NCBI GenBank assembly: GCA_027295645.1
Contig: JAPUKM010000214.1
Span: 1-13,809 of the forward strand
DNA: 13,809 nucleotides
Direction: 5' to 3'
Source of the DNA: Chloroflexota bacterium
GTDB lineage: Bacteria > Chloroflexota > Dehalococcoidia > Lucifugimonadales > JAPUKM01
Below the pieces are notes generated by a model, which saw only the letters and a list, made by a program, of their open reading frames with translations, made no database searches and was not told where the DNA came from. Below, piece after piece: positions 6,235 to 13,727 of this stretch. Both the position numbers and the translations under genes were made by a program. Position 1 is the first letter of the stretch. Each line of letters begins with the position of its first letter.

Positions 6235-7959
6235 TCACTCTCCGGAGCGCCTGAACTCCAGGACCATCAGGCGGAGCGCCCCATCTGGCCGTCGCCTGTC
6301 CACCCCAACGGTATACACCAGATCGATCGTCCCGTCGCCCGGTGTCGGAACAGCCCCTTTGGCATCCTGTCCGGAAGCGCCCTGGTTAAAGGCCACGGCG
6401 TCCCAGGTCACCCCCTTGTCCTTCAGCTTGAGCCGTAGGTGTTGTTCATCGCTGCCCATGGTGCGTACGTTGGCCACCTGGACCCCGCGACTGAGAAAAA
6501 CGGGCGTCGGGTTGCCCTCGCCAAAGGGCTCCAGAGTCCGGATGAGCCGATATGTATCCGGGGGCAGAGAGCCCAGGGGGATGACCTCGTCGATCTCCCG
6601 ACGGGGCTCCAGCTCCTGCCCACTCAGCTGCTCCTCCGCCACCTCCATCAGCCGCTCCCTGAGCTCCGGCAGCCTCTCCGTGGCGATGGTGAACCCGGCA
6701 GCCTGGCGGTGCCCCCCATGTGCGAGGAACGGGATGCCCTGGGCCGCGACCCGATAGAGCGCCCCGCCGATATCGAACTCGGGGATGCTGCGGCAACTCC
6801 CGCGGCTCACCTCCGGCCCTGTTGCGACGACCACGGCCGGGCGGTAGAACTGCCCCGCCAGCCTTCCTGCAACCAGGCCGATGACTCCGGGCAGAAACGA
6901 CGGGTCATCCACCATGATCAAGGGTCCCGGCTCGTCTCCCAGCAGCTCTCTCGCCCTGTCGGATGCCCCCACAGTCGCCTGCTGCCGCTCCCGGTTCCAC
7001 CGTTCCAATTGCTGGGCAAGGGTGGCCGCCTCCTCCTCCGACTCCGCCATAAGTAGCTGGTAGCTGCTCATGGCGGAGTCCATGCGTCCCGCGGCGTTCA
7101 GCCGTGGGGCCAGCGCCCAGCCTACGTCCTCCGCGTCCACGTAGCCGTCCGTCAGCCCCGCTGAGCGGGCCAGCGCTCGCAAGCCCACACTGGGGGCACG
7201 CCGCATCTCGTCCAGGCCAAGCCGCACGATGGAGCGGTTCTCGTTCACCAGCGGAGCCACGTCGGCTATGGTCCCAAGGGCGGCAAGTGAGAAGAGGCCC
7301 GGCGGCATCTCCCGACCGATGGATTGGTAGAGCGCCTGGGCCACTTTGAGCGCAGTGCCGGACCCTGTCAGGCTGGGAAATGGATAGCGCGAGCCCGGAA
7401 GCTGGTGGTCTACTATGGCGTGTGCGGGTGGAATCTCCGGTGGCGGCAGGTGGTGGTCGGTAACGATCGTTTCGATGCCCCGGTCCGCCGCCTCCTGGAT
7501 CTCCCTGTGGGAGCTTATGCCGCAGTCGACGGTGATCAGCAGAGTGATCCCCTGTGATGCCAGCTGCTCCACGGCCCGCAGGCTAAGTCCGTGGCCCTCC
7601 TCCACTCTGTGGGGAATGTAGCAGGTGATAGGAACGCCCAACTCACCCAGCGCACGGGTAATGAGTGCTGCGCTTGAGAGGCCATCCACATCGAAATCGC
7701 CGTAGACAGCGGTGGGCTCCCCTTGAGCCACCGCTCTGCTGATCCGCTCCACGGCCTCCTGCATCCCGGGCAGCAGGAACGGGTCATGGGAGACCGGGCT
7801 ATCGGACAGAAAGTCCCGTGCCTGTGAATCGTCCTCAATGCTCCGGTTGTAGAGGAGCCGGGCAACAAGGTCGGGGTATCGTGAAAGGGACTGCCTGGCC
7901 TCCGCCGGCATCGGCGGTCGGATGTGCCACGCCTTGGGGGTAGCGTTTCGGGTAGCCAA
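6235..7959 (-). CDS. recJ: Single-stranded-DNA-specific exonuclease RecJ
   Basis: A 5'-3' single-strand exonuclease used in recombination, mismatch repair and base-excision repair. The 574-residue length suits RecJ. The DHH-family metal ligands are complete: YGDFDVDG (residues 86-93), TVDCGISS (143-150), TDHHLPP (167-173) and a SGTALKVAQAL helix at about 200-210. The DHHA1 domain follows with the GGH motif (AHGGHRQAAGF). A C-terminal OB-fold domain runs from roughly 460 to the end (FGEGNPTPVF, then LKLKDKGVTWDAVAF). The start is TTG at 7959, because an in-frame TAG lies two codons upstream and GAAGG stands six bases before it. It follows fabF by 23 bases and is probably in the same transcript. 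Confidence 0.95.
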   Translation of the reverse strand: MATRNATPKAWHIRPPMPAEARQSLSRYPDLVARLLYNRSIEDDSQARDFLSDSPVSHDPFLLPGMQEAVERISRAVAQGEPTAVYGDFDVDGLSSAALITRALGELGVPITCYIPHRVEEGHGLSLRAVEQLASQGITLLITVDCGISSHREIQEAADRGIETIVTDHHLPPPEIPPAHAIVDHQLPGSRYPFPSLTGSGTALKVAQALYQSIGREMPPGLFSLAALGTIADVAPLVNENRSIVRLGLDEMRRAPSVGLRALARSAGLTDGYVDAEDVGWALAPRLNAAGRMDSAMSSYQLLMAESEEEAATLAQQLERWNRERQQATVGASDRARELLGDEPGPLIMVDDPSFLPGVIGLVAGRLAGQFYRPAVVVATGPEVSRGSCRSIPEFDIGGALYRVAAQGIPFLAHGGHRQAAGFTIATERLPELRERLMEVAEEQLSGQELEPRREIDEVIPLGSLPPDTYRLIRTLEPFGEGNPTPVFLSRGVQVANVRTMGSDEQHLRLKLKDKGVTWDAVAFNQGASGQDAKGAVPTPGDGTIDLVYTVGVDRRRPDGALRLMVLEFRRSGE

Positions 7960-7982
7960 TCCCTACCTTCTGTCTCGTTGAG

Positions 7983-9227
7983 CTATGGCTGGTTGTCCGG
8001 CCTGCTGAAGATGAGAGAGGAATTGTGCCCACCAAAGCCAAAGGAGTTGCTCATGACCGTCCGGACATCAAGCTCTCTGGCCATCTTTGGGGTGTAGTCA
8101 AGGTCGCACTCGGCGTCCGGGTGCTCCAGGTTGAGGGTAGGGGGGATCACCGAACGGTTCAGTGCCATGATGGAGATGGCCGCCTCCAGGGCTCCGCCGG
8201 CCCCGAGAAGGTGCCCGGTCATCGACTTCGTGGAGCTGATCGGGATCGTGTAGGCGGCCTCCCCAAAGGTTGCCTTGAGGGCCATGGTCTCGAACCTGTC
8301 GTTCAGCGGCGTTGATGTCCCGTGGGCGTTGATATAGCTGATCTCCTCCGGCTGAAGCCCTGCCTGTTTCAAGGACAGCATCATAGCCCGGGCCGCTCCT
8401 TCGCCTCCGGGTGCCGGCTGGGTGACGTGATAGGCATCGGAGGTCGCTCCGTATCCTCTCATCTCGGCGAGCATGGGGACGCCACGGCGCTGGACGCTGG
8501 CCTCGCTCTCCAGTACAAGGACCGCTGCCCCCTCTCCCATCACAAAGCCGTCCCGCAGGGCGTCGAACGGACGGCTGGAGACCTTGGGGTCGTTGGTGCG
8601 GGAGAGTGCATGGCAGGAGTTGAATCCGGCGACTGCGATCGGACAGATCGGCGCTTCGGTCCCTCCCGCGATGGCGATATCCACATCTCCCCGGCGGATC
8701 ATCTCCGTGGCCTCTCCTATCGCATCGGCGCCGCTGGAGCAGGAGGAGACGGTCCCGAAGTTTGGGCCCTTGGCGCCGATCTGCATCGAGATCTGCCCCG
8801 GCCCCATATCGGCCAGCATCATGGGAATAAGAAAGGGACTCACCCGGCTGGGACCTCGCTCGCTCAGCACCTGGAACTGCTCGGACAGCGTGATGAGGCC
8901 TCCGATGCCGCTTCCTACGATCACGGCCACCCGAGTGGGGTCCACCGCCTCCATATTCAACAGCGCCTGTGCAAGCGCCTCCTGGGTGGCCGCTACGGAG
9001 AACTGGGCGAACCTGTCCAGATGGCGCGCCTTCTTCCTGTCCATGTAGAGGGTGGGATCGAAGCCCTTGACCTCCGCGGCTACGTGGGTCTCGAACGGCT
9101 CCGAATCGAAGGCGGAGATATAGTCGATGCCGGAGGTGCCGCTAATCAAGCTGTCCCAGGTGGACGGGGCATCCAGACCGACCGGGCTGATGACGCCCAA
9201 GCCGGTCACGTATACACGGCTAGTCAC
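7983..9227 (-). CDS. fabF: 3-oxoacyl-[acyl-carrier-protein] synthase II
   Basis: This enzyme condenses malonyl-ACP with acyl-ACP in fatty acid elongation. The 414-residue protein, nearly the E. coli FabF length, starts MTSRVYVTGLGVISPVG. It has the complete Cys-His-His triad and the supporting lysine: Cys163 (VSSCSSGADA), His302 (INAHGTSTPLND), Lys334 and His339 (STKSMTGHLLGAGG), plus the C-terminal NSFGFGGHNSSL loop. The frame is open to 9329, but the extra 34 residues lack family character, so GTG 9227 is taken as the start. That GTG overlaps the TGA of a 15-codon ORF (GTGA) placed between this gene and the radical SAM gene, suggesting translational coupling. No other fatty-acid-synthesis gene is adjacent. 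Confidence 0.95.
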   Translation of the reverse strand: MTSRVYVTGLGVISPVGLDAPSTWDSLISGTSGIDYISAFDSEPFETHVAAEVKGFDPTLYMDRKKARHLDRFAQFSVAATQEALAQALLNMEAVDPTRVAVIVGSGIGGLITLSEQFQVLSERGPSRVSPFLIPMMLADMGPGQISMQIGAKGPNFGTVSSCSSGADAIGEATEMIRRGDVDIAIAGGTEAPICPIAVAGFNSCHALSRTNDPKVSSRPFDALRDGFVMGEGAAVLVLESEASVQRRGVPMLAEMRGYGATSDAYHVTQPAPGGEGAARAMMLSLKQAGLQPEEISYINAHGTSTPLNDRFETMALKATFGEAAYTIPISSTKSMTGHLLGAGGALEAAISIMALNRSVIPPTLNLEHPDAECDLDYTPKMARELDVRTVMSNSFGFGGHNSSLIFSRPDNQP

Positions 9228-9271
9228 TTGGTGATCCCGGTGTCGGCCATCTCCAGGTAAGGGTTGAGCAC
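9224..9271 (-). CDS. Possible 15-codon coupling ORF between the radical SAM gene and fabF
   Basis: On the minus strand a GTG at 9271-9269 shares one base with the TAG stop of the radical SAM gene (TAGTG). It opens a 15-codon frame, MLNPYLEMADTGITK, whose TGA overlaps the fabF start codon (GTGA). The frame is also open for 16 codons further upstream without a start. It may be only a bridge that carries ribosomes from one gene to the next, or the remnant of an older C-terminus in another frame. There is no independent evidence that a peptide is made. Confidence 0.3.
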   Translation of the reverse strand: MLNPYLEMADTGITK

Positions 9272-11178
9272 TACCCGGTGGCCATTGTTGACTTGGGCGT
9301 GGTGTCCAGACTCGCGGCAAAGTCAGCAATGGTGTTGCAGAGGCTGTTTCTCAACTCGGTTATTCTGGCGGAGATACCCTCGCTCATCTCACCAGCCCGC
9401 TCCGCAATACTCTCCCTGAGCTCTGCGGTGGTGGAAGAGATGACCTGGGTCAGCTCCGCGATCTTGGGCTTAAGGGTGGTTTTGATCTCGCCGGTTGCCG
9501 ATGAAAGCGACTCGCTCACCTCTCCCAACCGCAAAGAGACGATCTCCTGCAGCTCCTTGGTCCTCTGTGAGATCAGCCTCTTCAATTCGACGACCTTCAT
9601 GTTTCCCAACGAGTCCCTGTCCCTGAGAGTAAGGGCGATCGACTCCTCCCATCCGCTAATGGTCATGGACAAAGACTGCCGCAGCCGGGTTGTCTTTGAT
9701 CCAATACGGCCAATACTTACCCCGACTCCAAGCCGATCCACATCGTTGCCTTGATCGGCCTTTCCGTGGGACCGCTTCAACAGAGTGAAGATTCGCTTGT
9801 ACAGCGTGTCCACGGGGTGCAGCCTGGCGGTGTATCGGTCGAACAGCTCGCGGGACTCCTGCATACCCCACCGCTCGTCATGGTGGACAAACTGCCTGCC
9901 GGTGTACAGATGGTAAGGGCGCATCTTACCTTCGGGCAGGATTGAGCCGTCCTCGTCCAGGGGGGTGAGCTTCCAGTTGATAGTGGCGGGCAGGGGCGTG
10001 AGCAGGTTGGCCGTCTGGTACCGACTCACCGTCTTCACCCAGTCGGCCATCTCCATGATGCTCTCCTCGGTATCGAACGGGAGGCCGATGATGGTCATGG
10101 CGGCGACCGTGAACCCCATCTTGTTGATCGTGATCAGGTCAGTGTTCACCTGATTTATGTCCTGCCGCTTCTTCACCAGCTCCAGGTTTTTGGCGTTGCT
10201 GGACTCCACCCCCACGTACAGCATCCTGATCCCTGCGTCCAACATGGCCTGCGCCAGCTCGGGGTCCTGTCCTATCTCAGCTCTGGTCTGGCAGATCATC
10301 CACATGCCGTCAGAGTGGCCCTTCCAGCCCCTCAGCCGTGCCACACGCTCGTCCCGGAACTTGGTCGCACGAAGGACCGGCGGGTGGAGGTCGTCGGAGA
10401 TGAAGACGCTGAAGCGGCCGTCCCTGGCCGTGTAGATCAGCCCGTCCTCGGCCATCTTTCTGAGCTGGGCCAGGCGCTTGATCTCCGTCTCCCGCCCGAT
10501 CATCCGGTAGCCGAGGAACTGCTGGATCACCTGGCAGTAGGTGCACTTCTCCGTGCATCCGCGTACCGTTTCCATCACGCCCGCGGCCAGGGGATTCTGA
10601 GGAGTGAGGTCCCTCACGGAGGCGAAGTCGGGCAGCTCCACGAAGTCAGGGGAGATCACACCGCGCCTCTCCGTCTGGACAAAGTTGCCCTTGTCCATGA
10701 AGGAGATGCCGGGAATCTTCGACAGGGCGGCCGTGAGGTTGGCACCCTTGTATTTCAGGACGGTGTCGCACAGGGGGCCGATGATGTCCTCGCCCTCACG
10801 CTGGACGACAACGTCGAAGTCGGCTACCTTCAGGGCCTCCTCTGCCAGGGGGCTCATGTGGGGCCCGCCGCCCAACAATATGATGTTGGGATGGTGCGCC
10901 TTGGCGTCCCGGGCTATCTCGTAGGCTCTGGGGGCCTCATTGATGAGAGCGGTGACCATCAGGATATCAACGCCCTCAAGGTCCTTGTCCGGGTCGATGT
11001 TGCCGCTCCGATCCTCGTACAGGATCTCCCGCTCATACAGATAGTCGCCCTGGTGCTGTTCCAGAGCGCCCGAGAGGAATAGCAGGCCCTGACGCGGAAT
11101 GGCGACGTATTCGAAGTTGCCCCCTGTCGACCGGGGAGCGACCATGACCACCCGTTTGATTCTGGATGACTTAGGCAT
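9271..11178 (-). CDS. B12-binding-domain radical SAM protein with hendecad-repeat tail
   Basis: A 635-residue protein in three parts. Residues about 1-170 look like a cobalamin-binding Rossmann domain (GLLFLSGALE, VDILMVTALIN, ILLGGGPHMSPLAEEAL, VVVQREGE). Residues about 195-450 form a radical SAM domain with the 4Fe-4S ligands Cys208, Cys212 and Cys215 (RGCTEKCTYC) and YVGVESSN and IIGLPFDTEES strands. After a linker, residues 529-624 are consecutive 11-residue repeats. B12 radical SAM enzymes often methylate or rearrange unreactive carbons; the substrate here is unknown. ATG 11178 has a weak AGGTG site. A promoter at 11287-11314 gives a leader of about 100 bases, with no cobalamin-riboswitch sequence seen. 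fabF and recJ follow on the same strand. Confidence 0.9.
   Translation of the reverse strand: MPKSSRIKRVVMVAPRSTGGNFEYVAIPRQGLLFLSGALEQHQGDYLYEREILYEDRSGNIDPDKDLEGVDILMVTALINEAPRAYEIARDAKAHHPNIILLGGGPHMSPLAEEALKVADFDVVVQREGEDIIGPLCDTVLKYKGANLTAALSKIPGISFMDKGNFVQTERRGVISPDFVELPDFASVRDLTPQNPLAAGVMETVRGCTEKCTYCQVIQQFLGYRMIGRETEIKRLAQLRKMAEDGLIYTARDGRFSVFISDDLHPPVLRATKFRDERVARLRGWKGHSDGMWMICQTRAEIGQDPELAQAMLDAGIRMLYVGVESSNAKNLELVKKRQDINQVNTDLITINKMGFTVAAMTIIGLPFDTEESIMEMADWVKTVSRYQTANLLTPLPATINWKLTPLDEDGSILPEGKMRPYHLYTGRQFVHHDERWGMQESRELFDRYTARLHPVDTLYKRIFTLLKRSHGKADQGNDVDRLGVGVSIGRIGSKTTRLRQSLSMTISGWEESIALTLRDRDSLGNMKVVELKRLISQRTKELQEIVSLRLGEVSESLSSATGEIKTTLKPKIAELTQVISSTTAELRESIAERAGEMSEGISARITELRNSLCNTIADFAASLDTTPKSTMATG
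9307..9594 (-). repeat. Coding region of tandem 11-residue (hendecad) protein repeats
   Basis: Residues 529-624 of the radical SAM protein split without gaps into units of eleven: VVELKRLISQR, TKELQEIVSLR, LGEVSESLSSA, TGEIKTTLKPK, IAELTQVISST, TAELRESIAER, AGEMSEGISAR, ITELRNSLCNT and the partial IADFAASL. The consensus is xxELxxxIxxx: acidic at position 3 (Asp in the last unit) and hydrophobic at 4 and 8, often also at 1. This 3-4-4 spacing fits a right-handed hendecad coiled coil or a long amphipathic helix lying on a membrane. The repetition is at protein level; I see no matching perfect DNA repeat. Confidence 0.85.
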
Positions 11179-11286
11179 GAAGCACCTACTTAAAGCTTGA
11201 GACTATCAATATGGATGCGCTGATCCACTATACAAAAGCGACCCACTCCATAACTATGCTACAAGCAAGCCGTGAATATTGCGAGC

Positions 11287-11314
11287 ATTATACAGCTATG
11301 CGATGAAAAATCAA
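11287..11314 (-). promoter_or_regulatory. Promoter for the radical SAM-fabF-recJ unit
   Basis: On the minus strand TTGATT (11314-11309) and a perfect TATAAT (11292-11287) are 16 bases apart, within an AT-rich patch. The predicted transcript start is near 11280, leaving a leader of about 100 bases that contains a small GGAT-cagcgc-ATCC hairpin but no recognisable riboswitch core. Confidence 0.65.
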
Positions 11315-11375
11315 AGAGCGAGCCTCCGTTCACCCCACCATCCTCATCGACAGTCTTGACGCATGGCTGCTCTCG

Positions 11376-11404
11376 TTGACCCACATGACCCGCGGTGCTA
11401 CCAT
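11376..11404 (+). promoter_or_regulatory. Promoter for tRNA-His
   Basis: TTGACC (11376-11381) and TACCAT (11399-11404) are separated by 17 bases. The expected transcript start, about 11410-11412, falls just before the mature tRNA 5' end at 11414. Its -10 resembles the TACAAT of the lgt promoter. Confidence 0.7.
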
Positions 11405-11413
11405 CCCTTCTGT

Positions 11414-11491
11414 GGTGGGCGTAGCCAAGTGGTCTAAGGCGCCAGGTTGTGGCCCTGGAGATCGAGGGTTCGAATCCCTCCGCTCACCCCA
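11414..11491 (+). tRNA. tRNA-His (anticodon GTG)
   Basis: A complete cloverleaf is readable. The acceptor GTGGGCG (11415-11421) pairs with CGCTCAC (11481-11487), with one G-T wobble. The D arm is GCC...GGC. The anticodon arm is CCAGG-TTGTGGC-CCTGG with GTG in the loop. The T arm is GAGGG-TTCGAAT-CCCTC. It has the histidine identity pair: an encoded extra G at 11414 opposite the discriminator C at 11488. The CCA end is encoded (11489-11491). The enoyl-CoA hydratase-family gene begins 40 bases downstream and might be read through from the tRNA promoter, since no terminator is visible between them. Confidence 0.97.
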
Positions 11492-11530
11492 GTTCAGCGA
11501 AACGGCACAGGCAAGATCGAGCCCAAGGCC

Positions 11531-12325
11531 ATGAGAAGAGAGCCTGCTAAACCCAACCATCTCTTGCGGTACAGGCTGGTCGATGGCATCGCCATCCTGA
11601 CCCTCAACAACTCGGGGAGGCGCAATGCGCTATCCACGGAGATGTTGTCGGCTCTCAAGGAGCATCTTGAGCGCATCAAGGACGACTCAGCGGTGCGCGT
11701 TGTTGTCCTTCGTGCCGAGGGACCCGTCTTCAGCTCGGGCCATGACCTGCGGGAGCTTCACGCCGCCGGAGACAAGGACAACGCACGCATATTCGCCCTC
11801 TGTACAGAGGTGATGGAGGCCATCCGCCTGCTGCCGCAGCCCGTCATCGCACAGGTCCATGGCCTGGCGACCGCCGCCGGCTGTCAGCTGGTCGCCTCCT
11901 GTGATATAGCTATTGCATCAGAGGAGGCCACCTTTGCCACGCCCGGAGTGAAGATTGGGCTGTTCTGCACCACTCCCGGCGTGGCCCTGGCCCGCGCCGT
12001 GCCACCCAAGAAAGCGATGGAGATGCTGCTGACCGGCATGCCCATCTCAGCCCGGGAGGCGCTTCAGCATGGGTTGGTCAGCAGAGTTGTGCCCGCTGAG
12101 GAGCTGGAAGAGCGCTGTATGGAGCTGGCCCACCAGGTCGCCACCGCCAGCTCCCATGTTGTCGCCATCGGGAAGAGGGCCTTTTATCAGCAGCTGGAAC
12201 TCGACCGGCCGGCCGCCTACGAGGTGGCCCAGAGGGTGATGCTCCAAAACCTGCAGAGCTATGATGCTAAGGAGGGGATTGAGGCCTTCCTGGACAAGCG
12301 TGAGCCGAAGTGGAAGGACATCTGA
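11531..12325 (+). CDS. Enoyl-CoA hydratase/isomerase family protein, ECHDC3-like
   Basis: A 264-residue crotonase-fold protein. The oxyanion-hole strands are visible: VFSSGHDLRELH (67-77) and VHGLATAAGCQLVASCDIAIAS (109-130), followed by FATPGVKIGLFCTTPGVALARAV (135-157). That last block is very close to what I remember of animal ECHDC3. The two catalytic glutamates of canonical crotonase (rat Glu144 and Glu164) correspond to Gln119 and Gly139, so ordinary hydratase chemistry is doubtful; CoA-ester binding is expected. The frame opens at 11447 inside the tRNA, so ATG 11531 is used although its ribosome binding site (AAGG, two bases away) is poor. The 3' end overlaps a tandem duplication. A role in acyl-CoA metabolism is inferred from the fold. 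Confidence 0.88.
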   Translation: MRREPAKPNHLLRYRLVDGIAILTLNNSGRRNALSTEMLSALKEHLERIKDDSAVRVVVLRAEGPVFSSGHDLRELHAAGDKDNARIFALCTEVMEAIRLLPQPVIAQVHGLATAAGCQLVASCDIAIASEEATFATPGVKIGLFCTTPGVALARAVPPKKAMEMLLTGMPISAREALQHGLVSRVVPAEELEERCMELAHQVATASSHVVAIGKRAFYQQLELDRPAAYEVAQRVMLQNLQSYDAKEGIEAFLDKREPKWKDI

Positions 12326-12382
12326 AGTTATAAGAGAGCAACGGCGTGGAAGGACAGCTGACGTTCATAAGAGAGCAACGGC
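12310..12382 (+). repeat. Tandem duplication of about 36 bp across the 3' end of the ECHDC3-like gene
   Basis: Copy 1 (12310-12345) and copy 2 (12346-12382) both begin GTGGAAGGACA and end ATAAGAGAGCAACGGC. They differ by two substitutions and one inserted C. Copy 1 contains the last codons and TGA stop of the gene (WKDI-stop), and copy 2 keeps the same layout (WKDS-stop). The second copy is non-coding because translation ends in the first. Confidence 0.9.
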
Positions 12383-12392
12383 TTTCCGCGCC

Positions 12393-12411
12393 AGCCCCTG
12401 GCCAAGGGGCT
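12393..12411. terminator. Hairpin between convergent genes, possible bidirectional terminator
   Basis: AGCCCCT (12393-12399) and AGGGGCT (12405-12411) form a perfect 7-bp stem with a GGCCA loop. On the plus strand it is followed only by TATT, not a long T run, so intrinsic termination would be weak. It lies between the ECHDC3-like gene and the end of the MFS gene, overlapping the latter's stop codon by one base. Confidence 0.5.
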
Positions 12412-13727
12412 TATTCCTCCGCGTCCTGTGAGCCACCGGCGATGGGCCGCGACCCCTCGACTGCTTCGTCGGCATCCTGGCCCGGGATAGTCTGCTTGCG
12501 CCGGATGGCAGGGAAGGAAACTGTAATTACCGCCATCAGGACCAGCGCTACAGCGCAGTTCATGGCCACCGCCCTGGGGGCGCCCCACGTCTCCGCAGAT
12601 GCCCCGGTGATAAGCTGACCCACGGGCCCAGTCCCTATAGCCATCATCTGGATACCCAGAGCCCTGCCGCGTATCTCGGGCGAGGCGCTCAGTAGCACCA
12701 GGGCCGTCTGCATCGAGTGGTAACCTGAGAAGGATAGGCCCGCTGCCAGAAGTATGGCCAGGGACAGCCCGTACGTACGCGAGAAGGTAAACAGCAGGAT
12801 ATTAGTCATACTGAGGATGGTGCCGAAGACGAAGATCCTGCCCGGGCTGCGAATATTGCGCCGAGAGGCCAGGAATACCGACCCTATGAGCGCACCCAGG
12901 CCATCCGCAGCGGCCATGATACCCAGAAGCGCCGGGCCCACGCCCAGTACATCCCGTGCGAAGACCGGCAGCATCCCCATATAAGGGAAATAGAGAACGT
13001 TCGCAACAATAGTTATGAGAATGACCGCCAGAATAAGCCGGCTGCTTATTGCAAAGCGTAACCCCTCCGTGAGTACGCGGGTCACCGGCTCATGGGCCAC
13101 CGCCTGTCGCGGCGGGATGTGTATCCGCCACAGCAGCAACAGGTCCAGGCCGTACAGTACCGTTAAGACAAAAATAGCCTCGGTTGGGCCGGCGAAGTTA
13201 AGGAGCAGACCACCGTACAGCGGCCCCATCATCCTACTTCCGGCCAGCGTTGCCGTCTCCAGCGACATGGCTTTGGTGATACCTGCGGTCCCGACCATAT
13301 CCTGAATCACAGAGTTGCGGGCGGGAAAAGAGACAACCCATCCGATTCCCATTCCAAGCGCAATAATGGCTATGGACCAGAACTCCGCGGAGTCCGTCGC
13401 CACCAGTACGAATAGAAGCGTCATCAGAACGAAACTCGTTGCTTCAGTGGCCACCATCACTCGTTTGCGGTCTACGCGGTCGGACAGAACACCGGAAGCT
13501 AGTCCCAGGAGAGGTACGGGGATCATCCTGAAGAACGCCAGGAGGCCCACCCGCCACGGCGAATCGGTCAGCTCCAGAACCACCCAGCCCAGGATGATGA
13601 CCTCCATGAAGCGGGCGTGGTTGCGCAGCCAACCGGTTATCCAGAGGAGGCGAAAATCCCGGTCCCCCAGCACTGCAAAGGCCCTGGGATTCGCTGGTGA
13701 TGGAGAGGATGCGGATGTAGCTGGCAT
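12411..13727 (-). CDS. MFS transporter (MFS_3, EntS/DHA3-like exporter family)
   Basis: A 438-residue membrane protein with about eleven to twelve hydrophobic segments in two halves. It opens with a cytoplasmic stretch leading to VLGDRDFRLLWITGW, typical of MFS_3 exporters, and has the loop 2-3 signature SGVLSDRVDRKRVM (about 78-91), a form of the GxxxDRxxRR/K motif. FPARNSVIQDMV (about 134-145) and GPLYGGLLLNFAGP (about 168-181) are further landmarks of this group. The C-terminal 30 residues are polar and probably cytoplasmic. Substrates of relatives include siderophores, macrolides and other drugs; none can be named here. ATG 13727 lacks a clear ribosome binding site. The 82 bases beyond it show no convincing promoter apart from a lone TAGAAT at 13743-13748. 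Confidence 0.9.
   Translation of the reverse strand: MPATSASSPSPANPRAFAVLGDRDFRLLWITGWLRNHARFMEVIILGWVVLELTDSPWRVGLLAFFRMIPVPLLGLASGVLSDRVDRKRVMVATEATSFVLMTLLFVLVATDSAEFWSIAIIALGMGIGWVVSFPARNSVIQDMVGTAGITKAMSLETATLAGSRMMGPLYGGLLLNFAGPTEAIFVLTVLYGLDLLLLWRIHIPPRQAVAHEPVTRVLTEGLRFAISSRLILAVILITIVANVLYFPYMGMLPVFARDVLGVGPALLGIMAAADGLGALIGSVFLASRRNIRSPGRIFVFGTILSMTNILLFTFSRTYGLSLAILLAAGLSFSGYHSMQTALVLLSASPEIRGRALGIQMMAIGTGPVGQLITGASAETWGAPRAVAMNCAVALVLMAVITVSFPAIRRKQTIPGQDADEAVEGSRPIAGGSQDAEE

Noticed and set aside
8322..9260. Long plus-strand open frame opposite fabF, and a similar minus-strand one opposite lgt (5468-6238)
   Set aside because: Both are antisense to strongly identified genes, have no recognisable motifs, and are explained by the GC-rich third positions of the real genes.
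9228..9329. Longer FabF start at 9329
   Set aside because: The 34 additional residues overlap the radical SAM coding end and do not resemble FabF, whereas GTG 9227 gives the standard length and places Cys163 as in E. coli.
11179..11286. Cobalamin riboswitch in the leader of the B12 radical SAM gene
   Set aside because: The roughly 100-base leader is too short and lacks a B12-box-like core; only a small hairpin is visible.
11414..11531. tRNA-His 3' end as an integration site
   Set aside because: No integrase adjoins the tRNA and no second copy of its 3' end was noticed elsewhere in the window.
11330..11560. Minus-strand frame reading RRDSNPRSPGPQPGALDHLATPT
   Set aside because: This peptide is the antisense of the tRNA-His gene at 11414-11491, a well-known source of false protein calls.
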